DNA of 59,746 bases from JANWYT01 sp046719465 (GTDB lineage Bacteria; Chloroflexota; Anaerolineae; Aggregatilineales; Phototrophicaceae): positions 1 to 59,746 of the forward strand of contig JBDNCV010000001.1 in assembly GCA_046719465.1 (NCBI GenBank). The letters are read 5' to 3'. Position numbers and translations under genes: made by a program. This document shows positions 7,700 through 16,382 of this stretch, piece by piece. The notes under the pieces were generated by a model, which did not search any database, was not told the origin of the DNA, and was given only the letters and a program-made list of their open reading frames with translations. How positions within the stretch are numbered: the first letter of the stretch is position 1; every line of letters starts with the position of its first letter.

Positions 7700-8731
7700 A
7701 TGGGCTTGTTTTCAAAGAGGTTGGGCGTCGATCTGGGCACGGTGAACGTGCTGATCTATGAGAACGGTCAGATCGTGCTGCAAGAGCCGTCGCTGGTGGC
7801 GGTGGAGATTGGCGAGGACGGCGACGAGCGCATCATCGAGCTAGGGCAGCCCGCGCGCGAGATGATGGGGCGCGTGGACGATGAAGCGATTCAAATCGTG
7901 CGCCCGCTGCAAAATGGCGTGATCGCCGATTATGAGATCACTGAGAAGATGCTGGAATACTTCTTCGGCAAGGTTGCCAGTCGCTTGAACTTCTTCAAGC
8001 CCACGGTGATGATCAGCGTGCCGTATGGCGTGACGAGCGTTGAAAAGCGCGCCGTTCATGAGGCAGCGCTGGCAGCAGGCGCGCGCGAGGTGTTCTTGAT
8101 CTACGAGCCGCTGGCGGCGGCCATCGGCGCGGGCGTGCCGGTGAACACCCCCGCAGGCGACATGGTGGTGAACATCGGCGGCGGCATCACCGAAGCGGCG
8201 GTTATCACGATGAGCAACATCATCCGCGCCGAGAGTGGGCGCGTGGGCGGCATTCGCCTTGACGAAGCCATCCAAGCTTATGTCCGCGCCAAGTACAACC
8301 TCGCTATTGGCCTGCCAAGCGCAGAATCGGTCAAGATTCAAGTGGGGGCGGCTGTGCCGCAGGCGCAGGAGCTGACGACCGAAGTGCAGGGGCGCAATAT
8401 CGCCAGTGGGCTGCCGCAAAGCGTGCCGATCACGACGGGCGAGGTGGTCGAAGCGTTGGAGGATGTGCTCAAACAGATTGCGAAGGTGGCTAAAAATGTG
8501 CTCTCGAACACGCCACCGGAGCTGGCCTCGGACATCTACGACCGCGGCATCATGCTCACAGGGGGCGGGGCGCTGCTGCGCGGCATCGACACCTATCTCA
8601 CGCGGGAGACCGGCGTGCACGTCTACCGCGCCGACAACCCTATGATCGCTGTGGCGACAGGGGCAGGCCGTGCGCTCGACAACCCTGCGCTGCTGCGGCG
8701 TATGGTGCAGGCCAGCATCCTGAAGGGTTAG
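7700..8731 (+). CDS. mreB: MreB-like actin homologue
   Basis: Bacterial actin that polymerises at the membrane and organises cell-wall synthesis in rod cells. Landmarks: the membrane-binding-like N-terminus MGLFSKR, phosphate-1 loop LGVDLGTVNVLIY, the catalytic-Glu segment IYEPLAAAIGAG, and a C-terminal GIMLTGGGALLRGID adenosine motif. Length 343 is typical. Odd point: the phosphate-2 loop reads MVVNIGGGITE, where MreB proteins usually have DIGGGTTE, so the Mg-associated Asp is Asn158 and a loop Thr is Ile. No mreC, mreD, rodA or pbp gene is adjacent; the next gene is convergent rex. A TATAAC at 7652 may be its -10, without a clear -35. Confidence 0.92.
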   Translation: MGLFSKRLGVDLGTVNVLIYENGQIVLQEPSLVAVEIGEDGDERIIELGQPAREMMGRVDDEAIQIVRPLQNGVIADYEITEKMLEYFFGKVASRLNFFKPTVMISVPYGVTSVEKRAVHEAALAAGAREVFLIYEPLAAAIGAGVPVNTPAGDMVVNIGGGITEAAVITMSNIIRAESGRVGGIRLDEAIQAYVRAKYNLAIGLPSAESVKIQVGAAVPQAQELTTEVQGRNIASGLPQSVPITTGEVVEALEDVLKQIAKVAKNVLSNTPPELASDIYDRGIMLTGGGALLRGIDTYLTRETGVHVYRADNPMIAVATGAGRALDNPALLRRMVQASILKG

Positions 8732-8760
8732 CAGGCGCAGCGGCCTCACTGCGGCGTACC

Positions 8761-9393
8761 CTAGCTTTTCAGATAGAAGGTCATGTGCTGGAGGTGCACG
8801 ACTGGGTCGATATACTGCACCATGACGTCATCGGGCACGTTGATGTTGATCGGCGCGTAGTTGAGGATGGCCTGAATGCCAGCCTCTACGAGCATATTGG
8901 CGACCGACTGGGCGTGTTCTGCAGGGACAGCGATCATGGCGATTTTGACGTTGTGGGCTTTGATGGTCGGCGCCAGCTCGCTAAGAGGCTGCACGGTCAA
9001 GCCGTCCATGCGCATGCCGATTTTGGCGGGGTCGCTGTCGAACACCCACGAGATGCGAAAGCCGCGATCAGCAAAGCCTCGATAGTGCGAGATAGCGCTG
9101 CCGAGGTTGCCCGCGCCCACCAGCGCCACCGGCCACTCTTGGTTGACCTGCATCACGGTGCGCAGCTTGTTGACGAGATATTCGATCTGATAGCCTGTGC
9201 CTTGCTTGCCGAAGCCGCCAAAGTGCGAGAGGTCTTTACGAATCTGCGCTGAACTAATGCCGAGTTTGCGCCCCAGTTCGTGCGAGGAGGTCACTTCACG
9301 ACCTTCCTGTTGCAGGCGCGTCAACGCGCGCAGGTAAAGCGGTAAGCGCCCAATGACAATATCGGGAATGCTGTTGGTTTGCTTTAACGGCAT
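8761..9393 (-). CDS. rex: Redox-sensing transcriptional repressor Rex
   Basis: Rex dimers sense the NADH/NAD+ ratio and repress respiration and fermentation genes when NADH is low. The 210-residue protein has an N-terminal winged helix (residues about 5-80; GRLPLYLRALTRL, SSAQIRKDLSHFGGFGKQGTGY) and a Rossmann domain with VALVGAGNLGSAI. The start MPLKQTNSIPD is chosen because the longer reading adds 34 residues of non-family sequence over the promoter region; the ribosome binding site (AGGGG) is weak. It is divergent from the export operon, and a Rex-type operator lies between them at 9480-9497, so Rex may control that operon and perhaps itself. Confidence 0.95.
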   Translation of the reverse strand: MPLKQTNSIPDIVIGRLPLYLRALTRLQQEGREVTSSHELGRKLGISSAQIRKDLSHFGGFGKQGTGYQIEYLVNKLRTVMQVNQEWPVALVGAGNLGSAISHYRGFADRGFRISWVFDSDPAKIGMRMDGLTVQPLSELAPTIKAHNVKIAMIAVPAEHAQSVANMLVEAGIQAILNYAPININVPDDVMVQYIDPVVHLQHMTFYLKS

Positions 9394-9468
9394 AACGCAA
9401 CCCCTACAATAAGAGCCAGTCGAATGAACATTTATTGAGCGTATGCTCCCCCACCTATCGAATTCTAC

Positions 9469-9497
9469 TATAATGTATATTGTTAAAAAAGACACAA
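9469..9497 (+). promoter_or_regulatory. Promoter -10 and Rex-like operator between rex and the export operon
   Basis: TATAAT at 9469-9474 has no convincing -35. Five bases later, TTGTTAA-AAAA-GACACAA (9480-9497) matches the Rex consensus TTGTGAA-N4-TTCACAA at 11 of 14 defined positions, with both outer tetramers (TTGT and ACAA) perfect. The expected start point (about 9481) lies inside the operator, the classical place for a repressor site. Confidence 0.5.
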
Positions 9498-9509
9498 GCC
9501 AGTGAAAAG

Positions 9510-10886
9510 ATGTCGGTTCGTCGCACGCTTTTTCTTCAACTGCTGCTCGTGATTGGGCTGCCAGTCGCGGCCTTTTTCAGCGCACGCCCACCGTCGACCG
9601 GCGTGCCCGAGCAGCAGCTCCGTAATTTGCAGGTGTATCAGGTGCAGCGCGGCACAGTAGCGCTCACCGTGAACGCAATCGGGGCGCTCGCTGCCGATCA
9701 AGAAGCCAACCTCAGCTTTTTGCAGTCAGGCCGCGTGGCGCAGGTGTTCGTCCAGCGCGATGATTATGTGTTGGCGGGCGACCTGCTGGTGAAGATGGAC
9801 AGCACCGCGCAGGAGCTGGCCTATGAGCAGGCGCTGCTGGCGCTGGAGCAAGCCGAGATGGCGCTGCAAACGCTGCTCCAGCCCAATGAAGATCAAATCC
9901 GGCTGGCGGAGGCAGCCGTAGCGAGCGCGCGCGGCGCTTACTTCAGCGTTGGGAATGCCGTTCAGCCGCAGGACATCACAGCAGCACAGTTGGCCTATGA
10001 GCAGGCCGTGCGCACATACAACGACGCGGTAGCTGCGCGTGACACCGCGCCGCCCGGCCAGTATGAAATCCTCGCAGCGCGCGCGGGCGAGGCTTCGTTC
10101 AACATGGAGATTGCCCGCTTGCAGCTTGAGGCGCTCACCAGCGGCACAGCGACGCGCGCGCAATCGGGCGCAGCATACGCGCGTTTGGTGCAAGCTGAAC
10201 GGGAGTTAGACCGCGTTCGCGCGGGGCCGTCGCAAATTCAGATTGAGGGCGCGCAGGCGCAGATCAACCGCGCTGAGGCTCAAGTGCGGCAGGCTGAGTT
10301 GGCCCTCCAGCGCACCAATCTTTTCGCGCCCTTTGATGGGGTCATTGGCGCGCTCAACGTGGAGGTTGGCGCGGTTGTCGCCCCTAACTTTCCGGTGGCG
10401 ACGCTGGTCGATGTGTCTCCGTTGAGCTTGGTGGTGCAGGTGGATGAGGTCGACATCCGCTTGATCGAGGTCGGGATGCTCGTTCGTGTGCGGCTGGATG
10501 CGCTGCCAGATAACTTGCTTGAAGCGCGGGTGACGCGCATCGCTGAGGTGGGGACGACCACCGGCGGAATCGTCTCATATGATGTGGAGATTGAGCTGGT
10601 GAGCGATGACCCGCGAGCGCGCGTCGGCATGACAGCAGATGCAACGATCATCGTGCAGGAGCGCACTAACACGTTGGTGATACCGAATGCGTACATCCGG
10701 CTAGATCGCTTCACAGGGGAGGCGTTCGTCAACGTCATTCAACCTGATTTCACCATCCGCGAGGTGCGGGTGCAGCTCGGCTTGCAAGGGCAGGACATGA
10801 GCGAGGTAGTCGCCGGCCTGAACGAGGGCGATCTCATCGCGCTGACGCTCGGCGGGCGCGGCCTCAACGAGTTTATCGGGGGCTAA
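9510..10886 (+). CDS. Membrane-fusion/adaptor protein (HlyD/MacA type), first copy
   Basis: Extracytoplasmic adaptor of an ABC exporter. The 458-residue protein has one N-terminal membrane anchor (residues about 5-25), a lipoyl-like half-motif (SGRVAQVFVQRDDYVLAGDLLVKMD), a long Ala/Glu/Gln-rich coiled coil (residues about 110-265), a second half-motif (APFDGVIGALNVEVGAVV) and a C-terminal beta-barrel. The start at 9510 is preferred because the earlier TTG lies inside the promoter/operator; GTGAAAAG before it is a weak ribosome binding site. First of five tightly spaced genes (adaptor, adaptor, ATPase, permease, permease). In organisms without a TolC-bearing outer membrane, as assumed for Chloroflexota, such adaptors resemble Bacillus YknX rather than part of a tripartite pump. 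Confidence 0.9.
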   Translation: MSVRRTLFLQLLLVIGLPVAAFFSARPPSTGVPEQQLRNLQVYQVQRGTVALTVNAIGALAADQEANLSFLQSGRVAQVFVQRDDYVLAGDLLVKMDSTAQELAYEQALLALEQAEMALQTLLQPNEDQIRLAEAAVASARGAYFSVGNAVQPQDITAAQLAYEQAVRTYNDAVAARDTAPPGQYEILAARAGEASFNMEIARLQLEALTSGTATRAQSGAAYARLVQAERELDRVRAGPSQIQIEGAQAQINRAEAQVRQAELALQRTNLFAPFDGVIGALNVEVGAVVAPNFPVATLVDVSPLSLVVQVDEVDIRLIEVGMLVRVRLDALPDNLLEARVTRIAEVGTTTGGIVSYDVEIELVSDDPRARVGMTADATIIVQERTNTLVIPNAYIRLDRFTGEAFVNVIQPDFTIREVRVQLGLQGQDMSEVVAGLNEGDLIALTLGGRGLNEFIGG

Positions 10887-10892
10887 GATGTT

Positions 10893-12536
10893 ATGAACTG
10901 GTTGATTTTCGTCGTTGTCGGCTATGTGATGTACCGCCTGCTCATCGCGCGAGTGCGCTGGCGCGCGGTGCGTTTCTTGCTGTACGTGCCGATTCTGGTG
11001 CTGGTCGCGCTTGGGGTTCGCGTCGGCGAGGTGGTGAGTGATACCCCTCAACGGCGCAGCGCAGAGCGTTTGGAAGCGCTGATTGTTGACCAAACGACGG
11101 TGCGCGTGGGCGACCTGACCGTGACGGTCACGGGGGCGGGCGCAATTCAGCCGGTGCGCCAAGTGCCGCTGACGTTCGGCAGCTTCGGCCCAGTGGCGGA
11201 GGTATATGTCACGGTGGGGCAGCGGGTGCGAGCAGGTGACCTCATCGCGCGGCTTGACACCAGCGACTTCCAGCAGATCATCGACAACGCCGAGATTGCG
11301 CTGCAAGTGCAGCAGTCAGCCTACGAGGCGCTGCTGACCCCGGCGCGTGATGTGGACATCGCTGCAGCAGAGGCCGCGCTGGCGGCGGCGCGCGCCCAGT
11401 ATTTCGCCGCAGTGTCCACCGCGCCCACTGCTCAGCAGCGCGAGATCGCGCGGATGCAGTCCGAGCTGGCGCGCAACCAGTTCTATCAGCTTCAGCTTCA
11501 GCGTGACGCGCTTACTCCGCCAGATTTGAGCGATTTCGTCCTCAATCTGAACATCATCCCCAACATCGACCCGTCGGCCCTGCCCGAAGAGCTGCGCGAT
11601 GCGGCAGGCGACATCAATCAGGGCATTGACCAGTTTAATGCCCAGCTGAGCAGCAGTATCTCGCAGGTTACTTTGCAGCAGGCGCAGGCCTCCATTGCGC
11701 AGATTGAAGCGCAGCGGCAGGCCATCGAGGGCCGCCTAGAATCGGCTGAGACAAACGCTGAAATTGCCGAGCTGCGCTTTCAAGCGACGGTCAACCGCGG
11801 GCCGGACAGCGGCGCAATTGCAGCGGCCAACGCCGCCATTGTGCAAGCGCAGGTGGCGCTGGATCGCCTGTTGAACGGCGCATCGGAGATGGACATCGCC
11901 CAAGCTGAGCTGAGCGTGCGACTGGCCGAGAACGCGCTGAAGCAGGCGCGTCAATCGCTGACGAACGCTGAGCTGCGCGCGCCGTTCGATGGGGTTATCG
12001 CGCAGAACAACCTGCGCGTGGGCGATCTGCCGCCGCAAGGCGTGGCGGTGCTGCTGGTGGATAACGACCAGTTCGTGATTGACCTGCCGCTGGACGAGAC
12101 CGACGTGGTGAATGTGGCGGCGGGACAGCCGGTTGAGATCCTCGTGGACGCGCTGCCGGACGCAACCGTGACGGGCGTCGTCGAGCGGGTGGCGTTTACG
12201 CCGGTGCGGATCGGCCAACTGGTGACGTACACCGTGCGCATCCGCCTTGAGCCGACCACTGCGCCGATCCGCGCTGGGATGAGCGTCACGGCGAACATCA
12301 TCATCGACCAGCGGCAGGATGTCTTGCTCGTCCCCAACCGTTTCATCCGCATTGACCCGCTGACGCAAAACGCCTTTGTAGTGCTGCGCCAGCCCGATGG
12401 CCGACTGGTGGAGACAAGGGTGATGTTGGGGCGGCGCAACGACGTTGAATCCGAGATCGTCAGTGGGCTGACCCCGGGCGACACCATCGTGCTGCTGCCG
12501 CGCGGCACGCAAGGGGTGGAAGGGTTCTTCAACTGA
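10893..12536 (+). CDS. Membrane-fusion/adaptor protein (HlyD/MacA type), second copy
   Basis: A second adaptor of 547 residues, larger than the first. It starts with two closely spaced hydrophobic segments (residues 1-17 and about 29-44), then a lipoyl half-motif (GPVAEVYVTVGQRVRAGDLIARLD), a coiled-coil hairpin of roughly 260 residues interrupted by a Pro/Asn-rich stretch (residues about 210-240), the second half-motif (APFDGVIAQNNLRVGDLPPQG) and a beta-barrel ending in TPGDTIVLLPRG. It begins 6 bases after the first adaptor, and its stop shares one base with the ATPase start (TGATG), so translation is coupled. Two unequal adaptors suggest a hetero-oligomer or alternative partners for the two permeases. 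Confidence 0.9.
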   Translation: MNWLIFVVVGYVMYRLLIARVRWRAVRFLLYVPILVLVALGVRVGEVVSDTPQRRSAERLEALIVDQTTVRVGDLTVTVTGAGAIQPVRQVPLTFGSFGPVAEVYVTVGQRVRAGDLIARLDTSDFQQIIDNAEIALQVQQSAYEALLTPARDVDIAAAEAALAAARAQYFAAVSTAPTAQQREIARMQSELARNQFYQLQLQRDALTPPDLSDFVLNLNIIPNIDPSALPEELRDAAGDINQGIDQFNAQLSSSISQVTLQQAQASIAQIEAQRQAIEGRLESAETNAEIAELRFQATVNRGPDSGAIAAANAAIVQAQVALDRLLNGASEMDIAQAELSVRLAENALKQARQSLTNAELRAPFDGVIAQNNLRVGDLPPQGVAVLLVDNDQFVIDLPLDETDVVNVAAGQPVEILVDALPDATVTGVVERVAFTPVRIGQLVTYTVRIRLEPTTAPIRAGMSVTANIIIDQRQDVLLVPNRFIRIDPLTQNAFVVLRQPDGRLVETRVMLGRRNDVESEIVSGLTPGDTIVLLPRGTQGVEGFFN

Positions 12537-13339
12537 TGTCAGAGAAAAAGCCTGCTAAGTGGGTGATCGATGTTCGCCAGATCACCAAGACGTATCAGAT
12601 GGGCGATGTCAAGCTGCAAGTGCTGCGCGGGATCGACCTGCGCGTGGCCAAGGGCGAGTTCATCTCGATCATGGGGCCTTCTGGCAGCGGCAAGAGCACC
12701 TTGATGAACATCCTCGGCGCGCTTGACCAGCCGACCAGCGGCCAGTACTTCCTCGATGGCGTGGACGTGAGCAAGATGAGCGAGGCAGAGCTGGCGCGCG
12801 TTCGCAACCGCAAGATCGGCTTTGTGTTTCAGAGCTTTAACTTGCTCAAGCGCACCGAGGCCATCCGCCAAGTGGAGCTGCCGCTGATGTATGCAGGGGT
12901 GCCCAACCGCACCAAACGAGCGAAGGCAGCGCTGGAGGCAGTGGGCTTGGGCGCGCGGCTTGACCACCTGCCGAGCGAGCTTTCTGGCGGGCAGCAGCAG
13001 CGCGTCGCTATTGCCCGCGCGATTGTCACCGAACCGTCGGTGATCCTTGCTGATGAGCCAACCGGCAACCTCGACTCGCGCAGCGGCACAGAGGTCATGC
13101 AGATTTTTCAGCGGCTGAACCGCGAACAGAAGATTACCACTATCTTTGTGACACATGACCCGTGGATCGCGCGCCACACCGACCGCGTGGTGATGCTGCG
13201 CGATGGGCGCGTGGTGGCGGATCAGAAGGTGAAAGCGCCGCTGAAGGCAGGCGAAGCCGAGCGCCCGACGGAGGCCGAGGAGCTGCAAGGCGTCTTCGAA
13301 GAAGCCTACTATGGCGGCAAGCGCGAGGAATATAACTAG
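12536..13339 (+). CDS. ABC transporter ATP-binding protein (MacB/LolD/YknY type)
   Basis: Cytoplasmic ATPase powering the exporter. The 267-residue protein has Walker A GPSGSGKST, Q-loop FVFQSFNLL, signature LSGGQQQRVAIARA, Walker B VILADEPTGNLD and the H-loop His (FVTHD). These match the MacB/LolD subfamily, which pairs with FtsX-like permeases and performs mechanotransmission rather than classical channel transport. It carries a charged tail of about 40 residues after the H-loop region, slightly longer than usual. It overlaps the preceding adaptor gene and the following permease by one base each (TGATG and TAGTG). Confidence 0.96.
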   Translation: MSEKKPAKWVIDVRQITKTYQMGDVKLQVLRGIDLRVAKGEFISIMGPSGSGKSTLMNILGALDQPTSGQYFLDGVDVSKMSEAELARVRNRKIGFVFQSFNLLKRTEAIRQVELPLMYAGVPNRTKRAKAALEAVGLGARLDHLPSELSGGQQQRVAIARAIVTEPSVILADEPTGNLDSRSGTEVMQIFQRLNREQKITTIFVTHDPWIARHTDRVVMLRDGRVVADQKVKAPLKAGEAERPTEAEELQGVFEEAYYGGKREEYN

Positions 13340-14571
13340 TGGACTTGGCGCAAACCTTCCGTGTGGCGGTTGAGAGCCTGCTGATTAATCGGCTGCGCTC
13401 GGTGCTAACCACGCTCGGGATCATCATTGGCGTGGGCGCGGTGATCGGCCTCGTGAGTCTGGGGCGCGCGGTCGAGGATTTCATCGCCAGCGAGTTCAAC
13501 GCGCTGGGGTCGAACATCCTGCAAATCACCTCTGCCGCGCCCCGCAGCCCCACCCGTGACCGCATCGCGCCGCTGACGAGCCGTGAGGCGCAGGTGCTGC
13601 TGCGCCCGGGCGTTGCCCCCAGCGTGGTGGCGGTGGCGACCGAATACCAGTTGTTTGGGCAGGTGGTGGCGCGCACCAACAACACGACGACGACGATCCG
13701 CGGGGTGAGCGACAACTATGGCACAGTGCGCAATTGGGCGGTCATCGAAGGCGAGTTCATCTCGCCAGAGCACGTGGCGGACGCGGCGCGCGTGGCGCTG
13801 CTAGGCCTCGATGTGGTGGAGCGCCTCTATGGGAGCCGCGACTTCAACCCCGTGGGTGAGACGATCCGGCTCAACCAGCGCAGCTTCACCGTGATCGGCG
13901 TGCTGGCCGAGCGCGGCGGCACATTCATCAGCGAGGACAATGTGGTAATCGTGCCGATCACGACGGCGCAAAGCCGCCTCGACAACGCGCGCACGCCCGA
14001 CGGCAGCTACCGCGTGACGACGATCTACGCGCAGGCGCGCAGCGAGGCCGAGCTGCCCAGCGCGGTTGAGGAAATCACCCAGTTCTTGAGCGAGGCGCAC
14101 GGCGTCGTGTTCGCCGATGAACAAGACTTTCGCATCACGACCCCCAGCGACATCTTAGGGATCGTCAACCAAGTGAGCGGCGTGCTGACGTTGTTCCTCG
14201 CCATGATCGCGGGGATTTCGCTGCTGGTGGGCGGGATCGGCATTATGAACATCATGCTGGTGAGCGTGACCGAGCGCACCCGCGAGATCGGCCTGCGGAA
14301 AGCGTTGGGCGCGCGCGCTGGCGACATCCTCAACCAGTTCTTGATCGAGAGCGTGCTGCTCTCGCTGGTGGGGGGCTTCTTCGGGATCGTGCTAGGCGGG
14401 ATCGCCGCGGCCATCGGCACGGCGCTCATCCCGCAGTTGACGATCACGCTGTCGGTGGATGCGGTGGCGCTGGCCACAGTCGTAAGCACGGCTGTCGGCG
14501 TGTTTTTCGGCTACTATCCGGCACGGCGGGCGGCCAACATGCGCCCGATTGACGCGCTGCGCTTTGAATAG
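13339..14571 (+). CDS. FtsX-like ABC permease (MacB_PCD), first copy
   Basis: Permease with the MacB topology: one N-terminal membrane helix (residues about 20-45; LTTLGIIIGVGAVIGLVSLG), a large extracytoplasmic MacB_PCD domain (about 50-270), then three C-terminal helices including the conserved GGIGIMNIMLVSVTERTREIGLRKALGA. It ends in the typical YYPARRAANMRPIDALRFE. Length 410 is normal. It uses a GTG start overlapping the ATPase stop. The extracytoplasmic domain differs clearly from that of the next permease, suggesting an asymmetric dimer. Confidence 0.95.
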   Translation: MDLAQTFRVAVESLLINRLRSVLTTLGIIIGVGAVIGLVSLGRAVEDFIASEFNALGSNILQITSAAPRSPTRDRIAPLTSREAQVLLRPGVAPSVVAVATEYQLFGQVVARTNNTTTTIRGVSDNYGTVRNWAVIEGEFISPEHVADAARVALLGLDVVERLYGSRDFNPVGETIRLNQRSFTVIGVLAERGGTFISEDNVVIVPITTAQSRLDNARTPDGSYRVTTIYAQARSEAELPSAVEEITQFLSEAHGVVFADEQDFRITTPSDILGIVNQVSGVLTLFLAMIAGISLLVGGIGIMNIMLVSVTERTREIGLRKALGARAGDILNQFLIESVLLSLVGGFFGIVLGGIAAAIGTALIPQLTITLSVDAVALATVVSTAVGVFFGYYPARRAANMRPIDALRFE

Positions 14572-14579
14572 GTGAAGCG

Positions 14580-15794
14580 ATGATCGACAACCTGCGCGTG
14601 GCCTTCATCAACCTAGCGAGCAACAAGCTCCGCAGCGGCCTCACCATGCTAGGCGTCACGATTGGCGTGGCGGCGGTCATCATCTTGGTGAGCGTGGGGC
14701 AGGCGTTTGAAGCATTCGTCAAGGCGCAGTTCTCGAGCGTGGGGGTCAACCTCGTGTTCGTGATCGGCGGGACGGACGCGCGCGGGACGTTTCGCCCGCT
14801 TACGCTGGCAGATGTGCGCACCTTGAGCGATCCGTTCCGCGTGCCGGATGCGCTCATCGTCATGCCGCAGCGCAACCTCACCAACCGCACGGTCAAAGCG
14901 GGCAACCGCGAGATCAGCGCGACGATTCAAGGGGTGACGCCCGTTTACCTTGAGCTGTTCAACCGTGAGGTGGTGGTTGGGCGCTTCCTCGACCAGCGCG
15001 ATGTGGACTCGCAGGCGCGGGTGGCGGTGGTGGAACAGGGGTTGGTGGATACGCTGTTCCCAGATACGTTCCCCATTGGCCAGACGATCCGCATCGCCGA
15101 TGTGCGCTTTACGATCATCGGCGTGTTGGGGACGAGCGGCGCGGGCACGTTCGGCAGCGATGACGGGGTGATTGTCCCCATTACCACCGCGCAGACGCGC
15201 CTCACAGGGGAGCGCATCTTGAGCGGGGATCGCCCTGTGAGCTTCATCACGCTGCAGGCGCGCGACGCGGAGTCTGTCGAGGAAGTTGTGGCGCAAATTC
15301 GTCAGGCGCTGCGGCAAACGCGCGAGGTGGGCTTCCGCGATGAGGACAACTTCATCGTGTTCACCCAGTCAGAAATTCTTGACACGCTTGGCAACATCAC
15401 CAGCCTGCTGACGGTGTTCTTGGCGCTGCTGGCCAGCATCTCACTGGTGGTGGGCGGGATCGGCATCATGAACATTATGCTGGTGACAGTGACGGAACGC
15501 ACCCGCGAGATCGGCCTGCGCAAGGCGGTTGGGGCGCAGCGCTCGACGATCCTCTTGCAGTTCCTGACGGAGGCCGTGGTGCTCTCGGTCGTGGGCGGCG
15601 GGATCGGCGTGTCGATTGCGGTGGTGCTGGCGAGTTTTGTGAGCGTGCTTGTGCCCGATTTGCAGGTCAGCGTGCAGGTGACGAGCGTGGCGCTGGCGGT
15701 GGCGATCTCGGTGGCGGTGGGCATATTGAGCGGGATCTACCCCGCAAATCGGGCGGCCAGCCTCAACCCGATTGATGCGTTGCGTTATGAGTAA
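14580..15794 (+). CDS. FtsX-like ABC permease (MacB_PCD), second copy
   Basis: Paralogue of the preceding permease with identical layout in 404 residues: helix 1 (LTMLGVTIGVAAVIILVSVG), periplasmic-type domain, then GGIGIMNIMLVTVTERTREIGLRKAVGA and a PIDALRYE tail. An AGGTGAAG site sits 3-4 bases before the ATG, 8 bases after the first permease. Most MacB systems use one permease gene as a homodimer; two adjacent permeases with one ATPase imply a heterodimer with two copies of the ATPase. The substrate cannot be read from the sequence; peptides, lipopeptides or macrolide-like compounds are usual for the family. Confidence 0.95.
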   Translation: MIDNLRVAFINLASNKLRSGLTMLGVTIGVAAVIILVSVGQAFEAFVKAQFSSVGVNLVFVIGGTDARGTFRPLTLADVRTLSDPFRVPDALIVMPQRNLTNRTVKAGNREISATIQGVTPVYLELFNREVVVGRFLDQRDVDSQARVAVVEQGLVDTLFPDTFPIGQTIRIADVRFTIIGVLGTSGAGTFGSDDGVIVPITTAQTRLTGERILSGDRPVSFITLQARDAESVEEVVAQIRQALRQTREVGFRDEDNFIVFTQSEILDTLGNITSLLTVFLALLASISLVVGGIGIMNIMLVTVTERTREIGLRKAVGAQRSTILLQFLTEAVVLSVVGGGIGVSIAVVLASFVSVLVPDLQVSVQVTSVALAVAISVAVGILSGIYPANRAASLNPIDALRYE

Positions 15795-15836
15795 GTTAAG
15801 GCTACACTGACGAGCAGAGTGCCGCGTGGTAATGGG

Positions 15837-16382
15837 ATGGCAGATAGTCTCTTTATGGTAGTGGAAGACATCAACGGCGCAGTGGTGGTGCCTCGTTCGC
15901 GCGTGTTTGTGACCGTGGACGGCATGTTTGTCGTCCATTGGGAAGAAAACCGCGTCCAAGATTTGCTCTCTGGGCGCTATCTCACGTTCAACGAGCAACA
16001 ATTCGACGCCCCCGTGACCGATTGGGAGCTGCATCAACTGCGCAATCGGGGCGTGGTCGAATCGTTTGATGAGTCGTTCGTGCGCTTGCAGCGCGTGCCA
16101 GAGTGGCAGCAGACCAGAGCGCAGCGGTCGTATTATTTGTATACGCGGCTGGCCAAGCAGCGCGTCCGTGAGGTGGAGGGCCGGTTGGCAGAGGCAAGCT
16201 TGGATCAGCAGTTCGCCGTGCGCGTTCGCGATCAGTTCTTGGTGATCCGCGCGGAGAAGGGCGCTGCCTTTGCCGATGAAGAGGCTGCCGAGAGCGCCCA
16301 ACGCGCGCTGAGCGAGGCGCTCCCTGACTTATTCAGTGAGTGTGTCGTTGCTTTCGTAGATGTGATTGAGTCGGAAACGTAA
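15837..16382 (+). CDS. Protein of unknown function, 181 aa
   Basis: I do not recognise this protein. It is soluble (no signal peptide or membrane segment), begins with a beta-rich part (residues 1-60; MVVEDINGAVVVPRSRVFVTVDGMFVVHWEENRVQDLL) and continues with charged helices (EWQQTRAQRSYYLYTRLAKQRVREVEGRLAEASL). An in-frame GTG at 15819 would add six residues; the ATG at 15837 follows a GGTAATGGG stretch. It lies 42 bases after the second permease and directly abuts the GbsR-like regulator gene (TAA then GTG), so the two are probably cotranscribed and may monitor or modulate the export operon. Confidence 0.7.
   Translation: MADSLFMVVEDINGAVVVPRSRVFVTVDGMFVVHWEENRVQDLLSGRYLTFNEQQFDAPVTDWELHQLRNRGVVESFDESFVRLQRVPEWQQTRAQRSYYLYTRLAKQRVREVEGRLAEASLDQQFAVRVRDQFLVIRAEKGAAFADEEAAESAQRALSEALPDLFSECVVAFVDVIESET

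Noticed and set aside
8732..8760. Terminator between mreB and rex
   Set aside because: Only a 5-bp CGCAG/CTGCG stem without a T-run can be drawn; too weak to call.
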